Below, one piece after another: positions 1 to 7,605 of a stretch of 8,040 nucleotides of DNA (positions are counted from its first letter, which is position 1; each line of letters starts with the position of its first letter). This DNA is from Cytophagaceae bacterium (GTDB taxonomy: Bacteria; Bacteroidota; Bacteroidia; Cytophagales; Flexibacteraceae): the NCBI GenBank assembly GCA_947464365.1, contig CANHWS010000160.1, forward strand, positions 1-8,040. The letters are read 5' to 3'. Under the pieces are notes generated by a model. It made no database searches. It saw only the letters and a program-made list of their open reading frames with translations, and had not been told where the DNA came from. A program made the position numbers and the translations under genes.

Positions 1-1
1 A

Positions 2-88
2 GATGCAAATACCCGTGTCTATGATGTTGCACGCAGACTCTACCCGCCAGCCAACCTCAAGGCCAAAACCGTACCTGATATATATTGA
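2..88 (+). CDS. 3' end of an unidentified gene (partial, C-terminal 28 residues)
   Basis: The frame beginning at base 2 is open from the window edge to a TGA at 86-88 and reads as a plausible charged C-terminus (…RVYDVARRLYPPANLKAKT… ending in PDIY). I do not recognise the family. No domain, membrane segment or signal can be judged from 28 residues. A competing frame (3-98, starting at an ATG and ending in TAG) also stays open but has a less protein-like composition (MQIPVSMMLHADSTRQPTS…), so I prefer the first. If real, the gene runs in the same direction as icmF and ends 144 nt before it. That gap has no clear terminator, so co-transcription cannot be excluded. Confidence 0.4.
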   Translation, partial: DANTRVYDVARRLYPPANLKAKTVPDIY

Positions 89-232
89 TTGTTCCTAGTC
101 TTTAGCTGCCCTCGCGATCTATGGATTAGCTATTGGCCATCAAATAGCCGTAAATTGCAGCACTGCCGTCTGAAGTCATTTCGGTGACATCCCCAGCAAC
201 CCATACACCAAACAGCAAGCCCAAAGCAAGCT

Positions 233-3200
233 ATGAATGCGACTCCCGCTAGTGGCGCCTATAAGCCACATTACCCCGTCCGCCTCGTCACGGCCGCTAG
301 TTTGTTTGACGGACATGATGCCGCTATTAATATTATGCGGCGGATCCTCCAAGCCTCAGGAGCTGAGGTCATCCACCTAGGGCATAACCGTTCGGCCCAA
401 GAGATCGTGAATTGTGCCATCCAGGAGGATGCCCAAGGGATTGCGATCACAAGTTATCAAGGTGGCCATGTTGAGTACTTCAAGTACATCCATGACTTGC
501 TGGAAGAGCGTGGTTGCGGTCATATCCAGATCGTTGGCGGCGGTGGGGGCACCATCCTACCTACCGAAATTGATGAGCTTCATGCTTATGGTATAAGCCG
601 AATTTACTCGCCTGATGATGGACGCAAACTTGGGCTTCAAGGAATGATCAATGACGTACTCCGTCGTTGTGATTTCCCAACTTGGGCACATCAAAAGATA
701 GCGATACCTGCCCTTGATGACGAGCCAGAGACAGACCACCTGACCCCAGATGACATTGAACAATTGGTCTATCGCGTCAAGGCCAAAGACCATGTTGCCA
801 TAGGTCGCCTAATTAGTATTTGCGAAAACTATCCAGATCAAACCCCGACTATAACTGCACTGCTTGATCAAGTCAAGCCAGCTGCAACACCACCTGTCCT
901 AGGAATAACGGGTACAGGCGGTGCAGGCAAATCAAGCCTAGTTGATGAATTGGTACGCCGCTTCTTGCTGGATACTACCGACAAAACCTTGGCCATCATC
1001 TCGGTGGACCCAAGCAAACGCAAGACGGGTGGTGCCCTACTGGGTGATCGGATCCGAATGAATAGCATAAACGATCCGCGGGTCTATATGCGCTCCTTGG
1101 CCACTCGCCAAAGCAATTTGGCCCTAAGTAAATACGTACAGGAAAGCATTAACATTGTCAAGTCAGCTGGCTTTGACCTTGTGATCGTCGAGACAAGCGG
1201 CATTGGCCAGAGTGATACGGAGATCATCGAACATAGCGATGTCAGCCTCTACGTCATGACCAGCGAATATGGCGCCGCTACCCAGCTCGAAAAAATCGAC
1301 ATGCTCGATTTTGCTGACGTCATTGCGCTCAACAAGTTCGACAAACGAGGCTCCCTAGACGCCATCCGTGATGTACGAAAACAATACAAGCGCAACCATA
1401 ACCTCTGGGATGCGACTGATGACCAGATGCCTATCTATGGTACGATGGCCTCTCAGTTCAACGATCCTGGTGTCAACAATCTATATGGCGCCCTGATCCA
1501 CAAAATCGTAGAACGTACCTCTGCTCCGCTCAGCACCAATTTCGGCGGTAGCAAATTGGCCAGCGAGAAGATCTACATCATCCCACCAGACCGTGTACGC
1601 TACCTCGCTGAAATTAGTGAGGCCAACGTAGCCTACATGGATACGGTTCAGGACCAAAGCAAACTGGCAACCCAACTGTACCAATTGCAAGGCACAATAC
1701 AATTCTTGACCAGCCAAGCTGAAAAGGCAGCTGGTGGCAAAAAGGAGGAGCTAAATGCCCAACTACTGACCTTGCAGGCATTATATGACCAACAATACAA
1801 CCACCTGACGGGCGAGAGTAGGAACCACCTAAGCACTTGGGAGGCCCTCAAAACCACCTACCGACAAGACAAGTTTGAGTTTCAGGTCCGGGACAAGGTC
1901 ATTGGTCAAGACCTATTCACGACATCGTTATCTGGCACCAAAGTACCGAAGGTAAGCATGCCACGCTACCAAGACTGGGGTGACATTTTGCTCTGGAAAT
2001 ATACCGAAAACGTCCCAGGTGAGTTCCCCTATACAGCTGGGGTGTTCCCTTTGAAGCGTGAAGGCGAAGACCCTACCCGGATGTTTGCTGGTGAAGGTGG
2101 ACCAGAACGAACCAATCACCGTTTTCATTACGTGTCACAAGGAATGCCAGCTAAACGCCTTAGCACAGCGTTTGACTCTGTGACCTTGTATGGCGAAGAC
2201 CCAGACCACCGCCCTGACATCTATGGCAAGATCGGCAACTCGGGTGTTAGCATCGCCACCCTAGACGATGCTAAAAAGCTATATAGTGGGTTTAACCTTG
2301 CCCACCCGGGCACCTCGGTTTCGATGACAATCAATGGCCCTGCGCCGATGCTGCTTGCGTTCTTCATGAATGCCGCCATCGATCAGCAGTGCGAATTATA
2401 CATCCGTGAAAATGGATTGGAAGATGAGGTAAAAGCCAAAATTCAGGCAATCTACGCTGCCAAAGCAATGCCTGTGCCTACATATCAAGGCGAGGTGCCA
2501 GCCAGCAATGACGGCCTTGGGCTCTTGTTGCTTGGTGTCACAGGAGACGCGGTACTGCCAAACGATATCTACCAACAGATTAAGGCCAAAACCCTAACCC
2601 AAGTGCGTGGTACGGTCCAGGCTGACATCCTGAAGGAAGACCAGGCCCAAAATACCTGCATCTTCAGCACTGAGTTTGCGCTCCGGATGATGGGGGATAT
2701 TCAGCAGTACTTTATCTCTGAGAAAATCCGGAACTTCTATTCTGTCTCGATCAGTGGATACCATATCGCCGAGGCAGGCGCCAACCCGATCACACAGCTA
2801 GCCTTTACGCTCAGTAATGGTTTCACCTTTGCGGAGTATTACCTCAGCCGAGGAATGAGCATCGATGATTTTGCACCCAACTTCAGCTTCTTTTTCAGCA
2901 ATGGGCTTGATCCTGAGTATTCGGTGATCGGGCGGGTGGCAAGGCGCATCTGGGCTAAGGCCATCAAGAACAAGTACAAAGGCAACGACCGAAGCCAAAA
3001 GCTCAAGTACCATATTCAGACGAGTGGAAGGAGCCTCCATGCGCAGGAAATCGCCTTTAACGACATCAGGACAACTTTGCAGGCGCTCTATGCTATTTAT
3101 GACAACTGCAACTCGTTGCATACCAATGCATACGATGAGGCCATCACGACCCCAACCGAGGAAAGTGTGCGCCGGGCTATGGCCATCCAGCTGATCATCA

Positions 3201-3706
3201 ACAAGGAAAGTGGATTGGCCAAAAATGAAAATCCACTCCAAGGCGCCTTCATCATTGAAGAATTGACTGACTTGGTGGAAGAAGCCGTCATGCTGGAGTT
3301 CCGTAACATTTCGGAGCGTGGTGGTGTCCTAGGGGCAATGGAACGTATGTACCAACGCAGCAAAATCCAGGAAGAGTCACTCTACTACGAGACCTTGAAA
3401 CACAATGGTGAGCTGCCAATTATCGGCGTCAATACCTTCCTAGACCCGAAAGGTTCGCCTACCATCATTCCGTCCGAAGTAATCCGGTCCACGACCGAAG
3501 AAAAGGAATTTGCGATTGCTAGCCGCAATGCGGTCATCGAGCGCAACAAATCTACCTACGAGGCAGACGTTAAACACCTGCAAGAAACGGCACTCCACAA
3601 TGGCAACCTGTTCGAAGCATTGATGGAAACAGCCAAACGCTGCACACTAGGCCAAATTTCTGGTGCTCTCTACCAAGTTGGTGGCCAGTACCGCCGGAAT
3701 ATGTAG
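233..3706 (+). CDS. icmF: Fused isobutyryl-CoA mutase IcmF (B12-binding, G-protein chaperone and mutase domains in one chain)
   Basis: Cytoplasmic adenosylcobalamin enzyme interconverting isobutyryl-CoA and n-butyryl-CoA, with its own MeaB-type GTPase that loads and protects the cofactor. Domains in order: B12-binding Rossmann domain (about 15-145) with DGHD at 26-29, H28 the expected lower cobalt ligand, and a GGGGG loop at 102-106; G domain (about 215-430) with Walker A GTGGAGKS 227-234, MeaB-like DPS 259-261 and GALLGDRIRM 267-276, ETSG 320-323 and NKFD 367-370; a helical Q/L-rich linker (about 455-580); mutase TIM barrel (about 590-1157) with YHIAEAGANP from 843, H844 matching the catalytic His of methylmalonyl-CoA mutase. 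F605 and Q806 stand where that mutase has Tyr and Arg, the isobutyryl-CoA signature. The chain ends GGQYRRNM, as IcmF proteins do. The ATG at 233 gives the usual short lead-in to VTAASLFDGHD; no Shine-Dalgarno is visible. The gene is intact and monocistronic at its 3' side. Related activity on pivalyl-CoA/isovaleryl-CoA is known in this family and cannot be excluded. Confidence 0.95.
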   Translation: MNATPASGAYKPHYPVRLVTAASLFDGHDAAINIMRRILQASGAEVIHLGHNRSAQEIVNCAIQEDAQGIAITSYQGGHVEYFKYIHDLLEERGCGHIQIVGGGGGTILPTEIDELHAYGISRIYSPDDGRKLGLQGMINDVLRRCDFPTWAHQKIAIPALDDEPETDHLTPDDIEQLVYRVKAKDHVAIGRLISICENYPDQTPTITALLDQVKPAATPPVLGITGTGGAGKSSLVDELVRRFLLDTTDKTLAIISVDPSKRKTGGALLGDRIRMNSINDPRVYMRSLATRQSNLALSKYVQESINIVKSAGFDLVIVETSGIGQSDTEIIEHSDVSLYVMTSEYGAATQLEKIDMLDFADVIALNKFDKRGSLDAIRDVRKQYKRNHNLWDATDDQMPIYGTMASQFNDPGVNNLYGALIHKIVERTSAPLSTNFGGSKLASEKIYIIPPDRVRYLAEISEANVAYMDTVQDQSKLATQLYQLQGTIQFLTSQAEKAAGGKKEELNAQLLTLQALYDQQYNHLTGESRNHLSTWEALKTTYRQDKFEFQVRDKVIGQDLFTTSLSGTKVPKVSMPRYQDWGDILLWKYTENVPGEFPYTAGVFPLKREGEDPTRMFAGEGGPERTNHRFHYVSQGMPAKRLSTAFDSVTLYGEDPDHRPDIYGKIGNSGVSIATLDDAKKLYSGFNLAHPGTSVSMTINGPAPMLLAFFMNAAIDQQCELYIRENGLEDEVKAKIQAIYAAKAMPVPTYQGEVPASNDGLGLLLLGVTGDAVLPNDIYQQIKAKTLTQVRGTVQADILKEDQAQNTCIFSTEFALRMMGDIQQYFISEKIRNFYSVSISGYHIAEAGANPITQLAFTLSNGFTFAEYYLSRGMSIDDFAPNFSFFFSNGLDPEYSVIGRVARRIWAKAIKNKYKGNDRSQKLKYHIQTSGRSLHAQEIAFNDIRTTLQALYAIYDNCNSLHTNAYDEAITTPTEESVRRAMAIQLIINKESGLAKNENPLQGAFIIEELTDLVEEAVMLEFRNISERGGVLGAMERMYQRSKIQEESLYYETLKHNGELPIIGVNTFLDPKGSPTIIPSEVIRSTTEEKEFAIASRNAVIERNKSTYEADVKHLQETALHNGNLFEALMETAKRCTLGQISGALYQVGGQYRRNM

Positions 3707-3733
3707 GTTATAGATTTAGACTAGAGAATACCG

Positions 3734-3768
3734 ACCACCCAATGGCAGAAATGTTATTGGGTGGTTTT
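3734..3768 (+). terminator. Rho-independent terminator of icmF
   Basis: A perfect 10-bp inverted repeat, ACCACCCAAT (3734-3743) and ATTGGGTGGT (3756-3765), encloses a 12-nt loop and runs into TTTT on the + strand, 28 nt past the icmF stop codon. The U-tract is short (4 T, then GGTT), so it may be leaky; a second hairpin lies about 45 nt further on. Read on the - strand the stem has no T-run after it, so it should act only on icmF. Confidence 0.72.
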
Positions 3769-3809
3769 GGTTATAGGGGTCTATTTACTGGTACAGCCAT
3801 CAACCCAAC

Positions 3810-3848
3810 AAAAAAAAGCCAACCCCGTTCCCAGGATTGGCTTTTCTT
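3810..3848. terminator. Bidirectional terminator between convergent icmF and sdhCAB
   Basis: A stem of AAAAGCCAA (3814-3822) with TTGGCTTTT (3837-3845), extended by two G-C pairs after one mismatch (C3823/A3836), has T-rich sequence on both exits. On the - strand it is followed by a run of T (eight A on the + strand, 3810-3817), 25 nt past the sdhB stop: a strong terminator for sdhCAB. On the + strand it is followed by TTTTCTTATTCT, so it can also stop icmF read-through. Confidence 0.85.
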
Positions 3849-3869
3849 ATTCTATTGCTTGTTGGGAAA

Positions 3870-4619
3870 CTATACTAACTCGCTGGTCAATTTGGCACCA
3901 ATAAACTCGCGGTTCATTTGGGCGATATTGGCAAGGTCGATACTCTTAGGGCATTCGGCAGCGCAGGCACCAGTGTTGGTACAAGCACCAAATCCTTCGG
4001 CATCCATCTGAGCGATCATGCTTTCAGCACGGCGCTTGCGCTCAGCTGCGCCTTGTGGCAGCATAGCTAATTGCGAAATCTTGGCAGAAACGAACAGGCT
4101 AGCCGAAGCATTCTTACAGGCCGCAACGCAAGCTCCACAACCAATACAGGTAGCAGAGTTGAAGGCCTCATCAGCGATCTCTTTGCCGATCGGGATTTCG
4201 TTGGCATCAGGGGCACTACCTGTGTTGACTGATACGAACCCACCCGCCTGTATAATGCGGTCGAAAGCTGAGCGATCAACTGTCAAATCCTTGAGGACAG
4301 GGAAGGAACCAGCACGCCAAGGCTCGATGTACACGTTGTCCCCAGAGTTGAAGAAACGCATGTGCAACTGGCAAGTAGTGGTGCGGGTTGGCCCATGTGG
4401 GCGTCCGTTGATCACCATGCTGCAGGCACCACAAATGCCTTCGCGGCAGTCGTGGTCAAATGCAACAGGATCATCGCCTTTGCGCAGCAGGTCTTCGTTC
4501 AAGACGTCGAGCATCTCGAGGAAAGACATTTCCTCATTGATGTCGTTGACCTGATAGGAGACCATTTTGCCTTTGGTGTCCTTATTTTTTTGGCGCCAGA
4601 TATGAAGGTTAAGATTCAT
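3870..4619 (-). CDS. sdhB: Succinate dehydrogenase/fumarate reductase iron-sulfur subunit
   Basis: Electron-transfer subunit of complex II, on the cytoplasmic side of the inner membrane, linking the flavin of SdhA to the quinone site and haems of SdhC. At 249 residues it has the usual length. The N-terminal ferredoxin-like domain (about 1-105) carries the [2Fe-2S] ligands C58, C63, C66 (CREGICGAC) and C83. The C-terminal domain carries C158, C161, C164 (CIGCGAC) with C223 for [4Fe-4S], and C168, C213, C219 for [3Fe-4S]. The assignment follows the classical complex II pattern, and no ligand is missing. It is the last gene of the operon, 66 nt after sdhA, and is followed by a strong terminator. 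The ATG at 4619 gives a normal N-terminus (MNLNLHIWRQ); no Shine-Dalgarno is seen. Succinate oxidation and fumarate reduction cannot be told apart from sequence alone, so sdhB/frdB is a naming choice. Confidence 0.95.
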   Translation of the reverse strand: MNLNLHIWRQKNKDTKGKMVSYQVNDINEEMSFLEMLDVLNEDLLRKGDDPVAFDHDCREGICGACSMVINGRPHGPTRTTTCQLHMRFFNSGDNVYIEPWRAGSFPVLKDLTVDRSAFDRIIQAGGFVSVNTGSAPDANEIPIGKEIADEAFNSATCIGCGACVAACKNASASLFVSAKISQLAMLPQGAAERKRRAESMIAQMDAEGFGACTNTGACAAECPKSIDLANIAQMNREFIGAKLTSELV

Positions 4620-4649
4620 GACTAGTCGATTATCTTGACGGGATGCTCG

Positions 4650-4665
4650 GCTTGTTGAGACAAGC
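4650..4665 (-). other. Small hairpin in the sdhA-sdhB spacer
   Basis: GCTTGT (4650-4655) and ACAAGC (4660-4665) form a perfect 6-bp stem with a 4-nt loop in the 66-nt untranslated gap between sdhA and sdhB. No T-run follows on the - strand, so it is unlikely to terminate. It could mark RNA processing or stabilise the upstream message, or be chance; the role is inference only. Confidence 0.3.
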
Positions 4666-4685
4666 AGCCCTGATGGAAAGAAAGA

Positions 4686-6599
4686 TTATTTGTAGCTACG
4701 TTGTGACGGCTTGGCGTATTCGAACGTAAGATGCTCTTTATGGAGGTTCTCTGGTTGATTTTCTCCAGTGTACTCCCAAGCTGCTACGTATGCATAGTTT
4801 TCGTCATCACGTTTGGCTTCGCCGTCCACTTCGCTCTCTTCGCGGAAGTGACCTCCGCAGCTTTCGTTGCGGTTGAGGGCGTCGTCAATCATAAGCTCAC
4901 CTAGCTCGATGAAGTCAGCAACACGCAGAGCTTTCTCAAGCGTGATGTTCAGCTCCTCATTAGTGCCCACTACTTTGACATCGGTCCAGAACTGATGCTT
5001 AAGCTCCTGCACCATTTTCTTGGCTTTGGTAAGGCCTTCGGCAGAGCGAGACATACCACAGTAATCCCAAATAACAAGGCCTAGTTTACGGTGAATTTCG
5101 TCAACCGTGAATTTGCCATTGATACTGAGCAATTTGTTGATACGCTCAGTAACTACAGCTTCTGACTCCTTAAATGCGGGATGGTCGGCGCTGATTTTGT
5201 CCTGATGTCCGATTGTGGCTAGGTAGTCACCAAGGGTATATGGGATTACGAAATAGCCGTCAGCTAGTCCCTGCATTAGCGCAGAGGCACCAAGTCTGTT
5301 AGCACCATGGTCGCTAAAGTTAGCTTCGCCAAGTGCATACAGACCTTTTACGGTTGTCATCAGGTTGTAGTCCACCCAGAGGCCACCCATGGTATAGTGA
5401 ACAGCTGGATATATACGCATTGGCGAGGTATATGGGTCCTCACCAGTGATTTTTTCGTACATCTCAAAGAGGTTGCCATAGCGAGCCTCAATGGTTTTCT
5501 GACTGTCCCGTTTGATGGCATCGGCAAAGTCCATGTACACAGCTAGTTTGCTGCTACCTACACCACGACCTTCGTCACAGACATATTTGGCATTCCGGCT
5601 AGCGACATCCCGAGGGACTAGGTTACCAAAAGACGGATATTTGCGCTCGAGGAAATAATCGCGCTCATCTTCCGGTATGTCAGCAGGAGGACGGGTATCT
5701 CCAGCTTTTTTCGGAACCCAAATACGTCCATCGTTCCTGAGGGACTCGGACATTAGGGTCAACTTGCTTTGGTACTCACCAGATACTGGGATACAGGTTG
5801 GGTGAATCTGGGTAAAGCAAGGGTTGCCGAAGTATGCACCTTTTTTGTGCGCACGCCAAGCAGCTGTTACGTTGCAGGCCATGGCATTGGTACTGAGGTA
5901 AAAAACGTTACCGTATCCACCAGTACAGAGCAAAACGGCATGACCTGAGTGGGATTCGATTTTGCCTGTGATAAGGTTACGCGTGACGATACCTCGTGCC
6001 TTGCCATCCTCGACAACGAGGTCAAGCATTTCGGTACGGGTATAGAGCTTCACCTTGCCAGCAGCTACCTGACGGCTCATGGCGCTGTAAGCACCAAGGA
6101 GCAATTGTTGTCCGGTTTGGCCACGGGCGTAAAAGGTACGGCTGACCTGGGTACCACCGAATGAACGGTTGCTCAAGAGACCGCCATACTCACGTGCGAA
6201 TGGCACACCTTGCGCAACACACTGGTCAATGATACTTACTGAAACTTCAGCAAGACGATGGACGTTTGCCTCACGGGCACGGTAGTCACCGCCTTTGACT
6301 GTATCATAAAATAGGCGATAAACGGAGTCGCCATCATTCTGGTAATTTTTTGCAGCATTGATGCCACCCTGCGCTGCAATGGAGTGCGCACGACGTGGGC
6401 TATCATGATAGGTGAAGGCCTTGACGTTATAGCCTAGCTCAGCTAGCGAGGCAGCAGCAGCAGCACCAGCTAACCCCGTTCCTACGACAATGATGTCGTA
6501 CTTACGCTTGTTAGATGGGTTGACTAGCTTGAGGCCAAATTTGTATTTGGTCCACTTGTCGGCTATTGGGCCGTCCGGAATTTTGGAATCCAGTGCCAT
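4686..6599 (-). CDS. sdhA: Succinate dehydrogenase/fumarate reductase flavoprotein subunit
   Basis: Catalytic subunit of complex II: oxidises succinate to fumarate (or the reverse) at a covalently bound FAD on the cytoplasmic face of the membrane. Visible in the 637 residues: the Rossmann FAD site YDIIVVGTGLAG (34-45); H72 in RAHSIAAQGG, the His that carries the FAD; H266 (TQIHPT), R330 (LVPRDVASRN) and H401 (VHYTMGG), which align with the substrate-binding His/Arg residues and the catalytic Arg of the family; and the FAD-binding stretch HGANRLGASALMQG (431-444). The C-terminal helical domain includes ESCGGHFREE (579-588), conserved in the family. The motif wording (GASALMQGLADG) is that of the Bacillus/Wolinella/Bacteroidota type with one haem-bearing anchor, not the E. 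coli type. It is the middle gene of the operon, 126 nt after sdhC. GAGG sits only 3 nt before the ATG, too close for a standard ribosome site. No truncation or missing active-site residue. Confidence 0.96.
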   Translation of the reverse strand: MALDSKIPDGPIADKWTKYKFGLKLVNPSNKRKYDIIVVGTGLAGAAAAASLAELGYNVKAFTYHDSPRRAHSIAAQGGINAAKNYQNDGDSVYRLFYDTVKGGDYRAREANVHRLAEVSVSIIDQCVAQGVPFAREYGGLLSNRSFGGTQVSRTFYARGQTGQQLLLGAYSAMSRQVAAGKVKLYTRTEMLDLVVEDGKARGIVTRNLITGKIESHSGHAVLLCTGGYGNVFYLSTNAMACNVTAAWRAHKKGAYFGNPCFTQIHPTCIPVSGEYQSKLTLMSESLRNDGRIWVPKKAGDTRPPADIPEDERDYFLERKYPSFGNLVPRDVASRNAKYVCDEGRGVGSSKLAVYMDFADAIKRDSQKTIEARYGNLFEMYEKITGEDPYTSPMRIYPAVHYTMGGLWVDYNLMTTVKGLYALGEANFSDHGANRLGASALMQGLADGYFVIPYTLGDYLATIGHQDKISADHPAFKESEAVVTERINKLLSINGKFTVDEIHRKLGLVIWDYCGMSRSAEGLTKAKKMVQELKHQFWTDVKVVGTNEELNITLEKALRVADFIELGELMIDDALNRNESCGGHFREESEVDGEAKRDDENYAYVAAWEYTGENQPENLHKEHLTFEYAKPSQRSYK

Positions 6600-6621
6600 A
6601 ATCCTCGGGTTTTTAGGTTGG

Positions 6622-6712
6622 TATCGACCGATATAGGTCTCTACCTGTTAAATTTTTTGTGAGTAGTTTTTGTTTTGTAACAGATCCCTTCTGACCGATA
6701 ATCTGGCCAGAT
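6622..6712 (-). other. Structured, A-rich spacer between sdhC and sdhA
   Basis: The 126-nt untranslated gap holds several small symmetries: a perfect 12-bp palindrome ATCTGGCCAGAT (6701-6712), 13 nt after the sdhC stop; an 8-bp direct repeat GACCGATA at 6626-6633 and 6693-6700, the second copy abutting the palindrome; TATCG-AC-CGATA (6622-6633); and CTGTTA (6645-6650) pairing with TAACAG (6678-6683) around an A-rich loop in the mRNA. No Bacteroidota -7 element (TAnnTTTG) is found on the - strand here, so an internal promoter is not supported. Possible roles are an RNA processing or translation-control site for sdhA, or a protein-binding site; none is demonstrated. Confidence 0.35.
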
Positions 6713-6725
6713 GAGCGACTAACTG

Positions 6726-7547
6726 CTACATAAAGGCCTTGATCAGGAAATAGATAGGCATACTAGCAAAGCCAGCCGGGACCAAAATCGAGATCAAACC
6801 ACCAAGGTTGGTCAGGAAAGGCGTGTACTTTTTATGAGCAAGGCCCAAGGTCCTGAAGGCTGATTGGAAACCATGGTTAAGGTGGAATCCGAGTAAGAAC
6901 ATTGCAACAACGTACAGGATGGCGAACCACCACTCTTTGGTGAAGACCTCTTGAACAAGCTGTTGCATGTCCTTAAGTGCCTCGGTGTTGAGTTGAGGGG
7001 CAATGGTTTCGGCTTGTTTTTGGGTCACGTGCAGGACCGTATGGCCAGCTACGGAGTCAATGCTAGTAACAACCTCCTTAGGTGCATTTTTAGCTTGCGG
7101 GTAAAGCTGTGCAGGAGCGTAAACAACGTACGGGATTTCTTCGTAGTGATAGCGGTAGTAGAAGTTCTGGAGGTGTGTGACCAAAAAGATCAACACAATA
7201 CTACCACTTAGGCCCATGTTGCGGCTGAACCAAGACACTTCTTTAGCAGGTTTGAGCTCGTAGGCATAACCTTCAGGCCGAGCCATTTTATTGAGCCTCG
7301 TTAGCTGAATACTTGTCCAGATGTGGGCACCAAAGCCAAGGACCAAAACCAACTCTAGCACCCTGATGATGCCCGCAGTGGACATAAAGTGGGAATACTT
7401 GTTAAACGAAGCCCCCCCGTCATCATAAAAGAGTGCAACGTTGCCTATCAGGTGGACGAACAGAAAACTGACAAGAAAAAGGCCTGTAATGGCCATGATG
7501 AGCTTGCGACCAATGGTGCTACTCAGGGTTTTGCTTAACCAACTCAT
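6726..7547 (-). CDS. sdhC: Succinate dehydrogenase cytochrome b subunit (b558 type, five-helix di-haem anchor)
   Basis: Membrane anchor of complex II; binds two b haems and passes electrons to quinone, presumably menaquinone in this phylum. Five hydrophobic helices are visible at about 14-40, 60-82, 112-132, 206-225 and 247-268. Candidate axial haem ligands are H32 (FVHLIGN, helix 1), H75 (GAHIW, helix 2), H125 (THLQNF, helix 3) and H222 (GFHLNHGFQSA, helix 4), matching the four-histidine pattern of Bacillus SdhC and Wolinella FrdC; H225 is an alternative for the last. At 273 residues it exceeds my recollection of about 220-235 for relatives. The excess lies in the loop between helices 3 and 4 (about 133-205), which should face the periplasm. 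First gene of the operon; the ATG at 7547 gives a basic N-terminus (MSWLSKTLSSTIGRK), and a phylum-type promoter lies upstream. No separate sdhD is present or expected for this type. Confidence 0.94.
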   Translation of the reverse strand: MSWLSKTLSSTIGRKLIMAITGLFLVSFLFVHLIGNVALFYDDGGASFNKYSHFMSTAGIIRVLELVLVLGFGAHIWTSIQLTRLNKMARPEGYAYELKPAKEVSWFSRNMGLSGSIVLIFLVTHLQNFYYRYHYEEIPYVVYAPAQLYPQAKNAPKEVVTSIDSVAGHTVLHVTQKQAETIAPQLNTEALKDMQQLVQEVFTKEWWFAILYVVAMFLLGFHLNHGFQSAFRTLGLAHKKYTPFLTNLGGLISILVPAGFASMPIYFLIKAFM

Positions 7548-7605
7548 TATGGTGTGGGCGTCTGGGTGTGTTAGTAGTTAACGAAAATGCAGTAACTAGC
7601 AAGGC

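Noticed and set aside
129..148. Inverted repeat GCTATT (129-134) / AATAGC (143-148), possible terminator of the gene ending at 88
   Set aside because: Only a 6-bp, AT-rich stem with an 8-nt loop and no following T-run; not convincing as a terminator.
155..183. Possible icmF promoter, TTG (155-157), 18 nt, TCATTTCG (176-183)
   Set aside because: The -7 element differs from TAnnTTTG at two fixed positions and TTG alone is common. No better match is seen in 89-232, so the icmF promoter is left uncalled.
214..231. Direct repeat AGCAAGC (214-220, 225-231) just before the icmF ATG
   Set aside because: Two 7-bp copies only, with no resemblance to a Shine-Dalgarno or known operator; likely chance.
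2798..3241. A 147-codon - strand open frame inside icmF
   Set aside because: It is opposite the conserved mutase barrel of an intact gene and has no recognisable motif.
3742..4011. An 89-codon + strand open frame starting inside the icmF terminator
   Set aside because: It spans both terminator hairpins and then runs antisense through the 3' end of sdhB; the composition is not protein-like.
4018..4554. A 178-codon + strand open frame
   Set aside because: It lies antisense inside sdhB, whose - strand frame carries all eleven iron-sulfur cysteines in the expected pattern. The + frame shows no recognisable domain and is a shadow.
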